In this document: positions 60,770-64,000 of the stretch, in pieces
Numbering within the stretch: position 1 is the stretch's first letter
Layout: every line of letters starts with the position of its first letter
NCBI GenBank assembly: GCA_027491075.1
Contig: JAIXWX010000006.1
Coordinates: 1 to 64,000, forward strand
Length of the DNA stretch: 64,000 nucleotides
Source: Flavobacteriales bacterium
GTDB lineage: Bacteria; Bacteroidota; Bacteroidia; Flavobacteriales_D; Sanyastnellaceae
Reading direction: 5' to 3'
Position numbers and translations under genes: made by a program
Notes under the pieces: generated by a model
Databases searched by the model: none
Seen by the model: only the letters and a program-made list of their open reading frames with translations
What the model was told of the DNA's origin: nothing

Positions 60770-62008
60770 GTGAACGAACTTCGCGTCATAGCTATAACAC
60801 ATAAGAACTTCTCTCTGGACGAAATTGGGTTGTTTCATATAAACCCTGACCACAGAGCAGAAATTTTATCGAATCTTAAAAAACAATTTGGCTTTCAAGA
60901 GCTAATGTATTTGTCAACCTGCAATCGCGTTGAAATCATTTTTTCTCTCCCTCACTACGTCTGTCCAGGACTTACTACCCAGATTATACAAGCATTACAA
61001 CCAAATTTAGAAAGCGAAGCACTGAGAAGTTTTGTTCACCGTGCAGAAAGATACAATGAACTCGAAGCGGCAGAGCATTTATTGAGAGTGGCCTCTGGAC
61101 TTGAATCCCTCGTTATCGGCGAAAGAGAAATCATCACTCAATTGAGAAAGTCCTACGAGGATTGTTTGGCTATGCAATTGACAGGAGATCATTTGAGAAT
61201 CATCATCAATCAATGTGTCAAGACAGCTAAAGAAATCTTCACAAGTACCGACTTAAGTAAAAAACCAGTTTCTGTTGTTTCTCTTGCGTGGCAGAAATTC
61301 TGTGATTTCGGTCTAAATCGAGATCAACACATTCTGCTTGTCGGTGCAGGACAAATCATTCGCAACTTTGCAAAGTTCCTTCTTGAAAACGATTATCACA
61401 ACGTAACAATCGCAAATAGAACTACCTCTAATGCACAAGCAATTGCAGACACTTTTCCAAAGAACATAGAGGTCTTATCACTAGACAATTTGAGCAGAGC
61501 CCGTAACTTCGATGCTCTGATTTCATGCACTGCAAGTGAAAAAGCGGTAGTTGGATACGAAGACTTTCTTCGCATTACCCAATCATCTAGCTCTCGCAGA
61601 CTGGTGATCGATTTAGCTGTACCAGCAGATGTGGAGCATTCAATTACTGAATTACCTTACGTTTCGTATGTGGATATGCATACTATTCAGCAAATAGCTG
61701 GAGAAAATATTCAATTTAGAAAGCAAGCCATCGAAGAGTGTGAAACAATCATTGAAAGTGGTATAAGAGAATTTGAAAGAAATTGTCATGAGCGCCGCAT
61801 AGAGATGGCTATGCGCAGCATTCCCGATACTATTCGCGATATTAAAAACACCGCTCTAGGAAACGTTTTCGCGAAAGATCTTGAAAAATTAGATGATGAA
61901 AGTAAGCAACTCGTAGAGAAAATTCTTGGGTATATGGAGAAGAAGTATATTTCTGTTCCCATGAAAATGGCGCGTGAAGTATTACTGGATGTCGTAAATA
62001 AGAACTAA
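60770..62008 (+). CDS. hemA: Glutamyl-tRNA reductase
   Basis: A 412-residue enzyme, the first step of C5-pathway heme synthesis. It reduces glutamyl-tRNA to glutamate-1-semialdehyde. The catalytic Cys is C51 in LSTCNRVEI. Further motifs are ASGLESLVIGEREIITQLR, the NADPH fold LLVGAGQIIRNFAKFL with TIANRT, and a C-terminal helical dimerisation region. The start is GTG 60770 (MNELRVIAITH); no ATG fits before the conserved segment. No clear -7 box was found. hemC follows after 21 bases. Confidence 0.95.
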   Translation: MNELRVIAITHKNFSLDEIGLFHINPDHRAEILSNLKKQFGFQELMYLSTCNRVEIIFSLPHYVCPGLTTQIIQALQPNLESEALRSFVHRAERYNELEAAEHLLRVASGLESLVIGEREIITQLRKSYEDCLAMQLTGDHLRIIINQCVKTAKEIFTSTDLSKKPVSVVSLAWQKFCDFGLNRDQHILLVGAGQIIRNFAKFLLENDYHNVTIANRTTSNAQAIADTFPKNIEVLSLDNLSRARNFDALISCTASEKAVVGYEDFLRITQSSSSRRLVIDLAVPADVEHSITELPYVSYVDMHTIQQIAGENIQFRKQAIEECETIIESGIREFERNCHERRIEMAMRSIPDTIRDIKNTALGNVFAKDLEKLDDESKQLVEKILGYMEKKYISVPMKMAREVLLDVVNKN

Positions 62009-62029
62009 AATGGTCGAATAGACCTAGAT

Positions 62030-62929
62030 ATGTCAGGCAAGAAATTCATTATTGGTACCAGGGGTAGTGACTTGGCTCTTTGGCAAGCCCATCACGTAAA
62101 AGACAAACTTCAAAAAGCTGGATTTGAAAGTGAACTTTTGATCATCAAAACCAAGGGTGATGAGATTCAGCACCTCAGTTTGGATAAAATCGAAGGAAAG
62201 GGATTTTTCACCAAAGAAATTGAAGAGGCTCTCCTTAGTGAAACCATTGATATTGCTGTACATTCACACAAAGATCTCGAAACACAACAGCCAACTGGAT
62301 TGTCCATTGCCGCGGTATCTCTTAGAGCAGATGCCAGAGAGATGCTCATTATCAGAAAAGAGTCATTTGACTCAACACAACAGCTATCCTTCAAATCGGG
62401 CGCAATCATTGGCACTTCCAGTAGCAGAAGAAAAGCTCAGATACTCCAATTAAGGCCCGATATAACCCTTGAAGACATTCGTGGTAATGTCCCAACTCGT
62501 GTAGACAAACTAAGGAGCGGTAAATACGACGCAATTCTACTTGCAAAAGCAGGTTTGGATCGACTCAACTTGAATCTTTCTGATGTCATTGCCATTCCTA
62601 TTGATACTAGTTTACTCGTACCTGCTCCAGCGCAAGGAGCTCTCGCCATCCAGTGCAGATCAAACGATTTAGATGCAATCAAAGCATCTTCCGTGATGAA
62701 TGATCATTTGACACAACAATGTATACAAATCGAACGGGGAGTACTCGCAGCTCTTAAAGGCGGTTGTCATCTTCCTCTTGGAGTGTATGCAACGTTTGAG
62801 GAAGGCGAATTTACTGTCGAAGTATCCTATGCTTCTGCTTGGGATCAGCCCAATCGAAAAATGACCTTTATCACCGACAACCCGGTTGATATAGTTGAAA
62901 CAATCATTCGCGAAATAACGTCAGCATGA
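62030..62929 (+). CDS. hemC: Hydroxymethylbilane synthase (porphobilinogen deaminase)
   Basis: A 299-residue protein. It polymerises four porphobilinogens into hydroxymethylbilane. The dipyrromethane cofactor is held by Cys246 in LKGGCHLPLG. Other motifs are GTRGSDLALWQAHHVK, KGFFTKEIEEALL, DIAVHSHKDLETQ, GTSSSRRKAQIL, DIRGNVPTRVDKL and PAPAQGALAIQCR. Its stop overlaps the hemD start as ATGA. Confidence 0.96.
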   Translation: MSGKKFIIGTRGSDLALWQAHHVKDKLQKAGFESELLIIKTKGDEIQHLSLDKIEGKGFFTKEIEEALLSETIDIAVHSHKDLETQQPTGLSIAAVSLRADAREMLIIRKESFDSTQQLSFKSGAIIGTSSSRRKAQILQLRPDITLEDIRGNVPTRVDKLRSGKYDAILLAKAGLDRLNLNLSDVIAIPIDTSLLVPAPAQGALAIQCRSNDLDAIKASSVMNDHLTQQCIQIERGVLAALKGGCHLPLGVYATFEEGEFTVEVSYASAWDQPNRKMTFITDNPVDIVETIIREITSA

Positions 62930-63588
62930 AAGAAATAATGCTGACGAAAGTAATTGGAAGTCCAACCGAACTTTCGTTCGGTTTGGAAAAAATAGGTCTC
63001 AAGCCAGTCATTGAAAGCTTCATCGATATAGAGTTTACAAAATGGGCTCCTCCGTTGCCAAGAATGAATTGGATTTTCTTCTCTTCTGCCAACGCAGTTA
63101 GGGGTACGCTGCAAAATCAATCGGACCTCTCCGCATACAAGATTGCTTGTATTGGTAGAGGAACCGCTGCCGCATTGCCCGCAGAATATTCCATTGATTT
63201 CATAGGTGAAAGTGCTGATACTTCAAAAGTTGCGACTAAGTTTGCTGAAATTGCTCAAAAAGAAACTGTACTTTTCCCTATCAGCAGCATCAGCAACCGA
63301 ACCATTCAAAAACAATTGAAGGAAAGTCAAGTCCATGAAATAGTCGTCTATCAAACGTTACTAAAGCCTCGAAAAGTTGACTCAAGGCCGTTTCTTGTTT
63401 TCTCAAGCCCATCTCAATGGGATGGTTTTAAAATGAGTAACAAGACTGACGAGAATCAGAAGATTTTTGCCTTTGGAAAAACGACCGAAGCCGCTATCCG
63501 TGCCGCTGGAGCTAAGGTTGACGGCGTACTCAAAGACATTTCGGTAAATGGATTAATTTCCACAATAAAAGAACATGTTCGCAGTTAA
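62926..63588 (+). CDS. hemD: Uroporphyrinogen-III synthase
   Basis: A 220-residue protein, somewhat short for the poorly conserved HemD family. Supporting segments are INWIFFSSANAVRGTL-like (NWIFFSSANAVRG), ACIGRGTAAALP, VLFPISSISNRTIQKQL, VVYQTL and FVFSSPSQWDGF, with the late KIFAFGKTTEAAIRAAGAKVDG. These match HemD's two Rossmann-like halves. It cyclises and inverts ring D of hydroxymethylbilane. The hemC-hemD ATGA overlap strongly supports the call. A PorV-family gene follows 26 bases later. Confidence 0.93.
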   Translation: MKEIMLTKVIGSPTELSFGLEKIGLKPVIESFIDIEFTKWAPPLPRMNWIFFSSANAVRGTLQNQSDLSAYKIACIGRGTAAALPAEYSIDFIGESADTSKVATKFAEIAQKETVLFPISSISNRTIQKQLKESQVHEIVVYQTLLKPRKVDSRPFLVFSSPSQWDGFKMSNKTDENQKIFAFGKTTEAAIRAAGAKVDGVLKDISVNGLISTIKEHVRS

Positions 63589-63601
63589 CGTCGGGCTTGC
63601 T

Positions 63602-63609
63602 TATTTTTA
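63602..63609 (+). promoter_or_regulatory. Near-consensus -7 box (TATTTTTA) before the second PorV-family gene
   Basis: TATTTTTA has one mismatch to TAnnTTTG and ends five bases before ATG 63615. The spacing matches the other short-leader genes in this window. Confidence 0.35.
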
Positions 63610-63614
63610 ACCCG

Positions 63615-64000
63615 ATGAAATGGTCCCTCCTCCTGCTGTCATTTGGTATCCTTGTACAAAATGCCACAGGTCAAAATACAGCTTCTGAATCTGACGCAAC
63701 TCCCAAATACGTCAACGAGTTTTTAAACATTGGCGTTGGCGCTCGCGCCCTCGGAATGTCACTCTCACAAGTAGCCAGCGTAAATGATGTCACCGCAGGC
63801 TATTGGAATCCAGCAGGTCTGCTCGGAATTAAAAGTGATTTCCAAGCCGCGGCCATGCACAGTGAATATTTCGCAGGAATCGCTAATTACGATTACGCCG
63901 CAATTGGTAAAGGAATCGACTCTGTTTCTGCAGTAGGACTGTCATTTATTCGTTTCGGAGTTGATAATATTCCGAACACAACAGATCTTATAGATGCTGG
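63615..64000 (+). CDS. PorV/PorQ-family outer-membrane protein (3' truncated by window edge)
   Basis: The first ~128 residues of a longer protein. It has a signal peptide (MKWSLLLLSFGILVQNATGQ) and then YVNEFLNIGVGARALGMSLS, SVNDVTAGYWNPAGLLGI and FAGIANYDYAAIGKG, all typical of PorV/PorQ-family barrels. The NPAGL motif, altered in the 38168-39208 paralog, is intact here. PorV-family members assist T9SS cargo at the outer membrane. It may be the general PorV or another paralog; the rest of the protein is needed to tell. It lies 26 bases after hemD and is in the same direction. Confidence 0.85.
   Translation, partial: MKWSLLLLSFGILVQNATGQNTASESDATPKYVNEFLNIGVGARALGMSLSQVASVNDVTAGYWNPAGLLGIKSDFQAAAMHSEYFAGIANYDYAAIGKGIDSVSAVGLSFIRFGVDNIPNTTDLIDA

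Overview
The window comes from a member of the Bacteroidota, most likely a Flavobacteriales-like marine or aquatic lineage. This rests on: C-terminal type IX secretion (T9SS) sorting domains on secreted proteins; TonB-dependent receptor, PorV-family and Wzi/RemB-like barrels; DUF5686 and DUF4290 proteins; the standalone ctaB-coxIII-coxIII-coxIV-SCO-DUF420 operon; and promoters of the Bacteroidota type (a -7 box TAnnTTTG) placed very close to start codons. Genes are tightly packed, with many 1-4 base overlaps, and GC looks low to moderate by eye. I see no rRNA, tRNA, CRISPR array, insertion sequence or prophage.

Layout. 1-3.5 kb: the end of a T9SS cargo gene, its terminator, a small membrane protein and a DUF5686 outer-membrane protein. 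3.6-9.1 kb (+): radical SAM/SPASM protein, DedA, a cystathionine gamma-synthase/lyase-like enzyme, kynurenine 3-monooxygenase, a barrel-like protein and methylmalonyl-CoA epimerase. 9.1-13.5 kb (-): two lipoproteins (one a Rieske-like fold that has lost cluster ligands), tsaB, a MacA/HlyD-type adaptor and a TolC-type channel. 13.6-19.9 kb (-): an OmpA protein, then the heme O synthase/cytochrome oxidase accessory operon, which includes two SCO-family proteins, one without copper ligands. 19.9-29.7 kb: a Wzi/RemB-like barrel, spoT/rel, a Fur-family regulator, purA, an OstA/LptA-like protein, glyA and two secreted proteins of unknown function. 30-39.2 kb (+): a three-gene surface cassette made of a TonB-dependent receptor, a 1435-residue secreted protein and a PorV-family barrel. 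39.2-46.7 kb: greA (with an unusual promoter/hairpin leader), HIT protein, hemB, a lipoprotein, yidD, HupE/UreJ, DUF4290, the pcrA/uvrD helicase and a sigma-54-type activator without a DNA-binding domain. 46.7-52.4 kb (-): a five-gene surface-polysaccharide operon (GT2, ABC permease, GDP-L-fucose synthase, Wzi-like barrel, WecA/MraY-type initiating transferase). 52.5-64 kb: ruvC, ddl, secreted C1 peptidase, mtgA, a barrel, a T9SS beta-propeller, purK, a YdeI-like protein, thyA-folA, hemA-hemC-hemD and the start of a second PorV-family gene.

Themes. Most of the window is housekeeping (heme, purine, folate/thymidylate, peptidoglycan, DNA repair, stringent response) mixed with envelope biogenesis. 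The best candidates for undescribed biology are the receptor/giant secreted protein/PorV cassette at 30-39.2 kb, the greA leader with a possible leaderless leader peptide over a terminator hairpin, the recurrent promoter-to-start spacing that predicts many leaderless mRNAs, and several family members that have lost their signature residues or domain (SCO-like, Rieske-like, sigma-54 activator).
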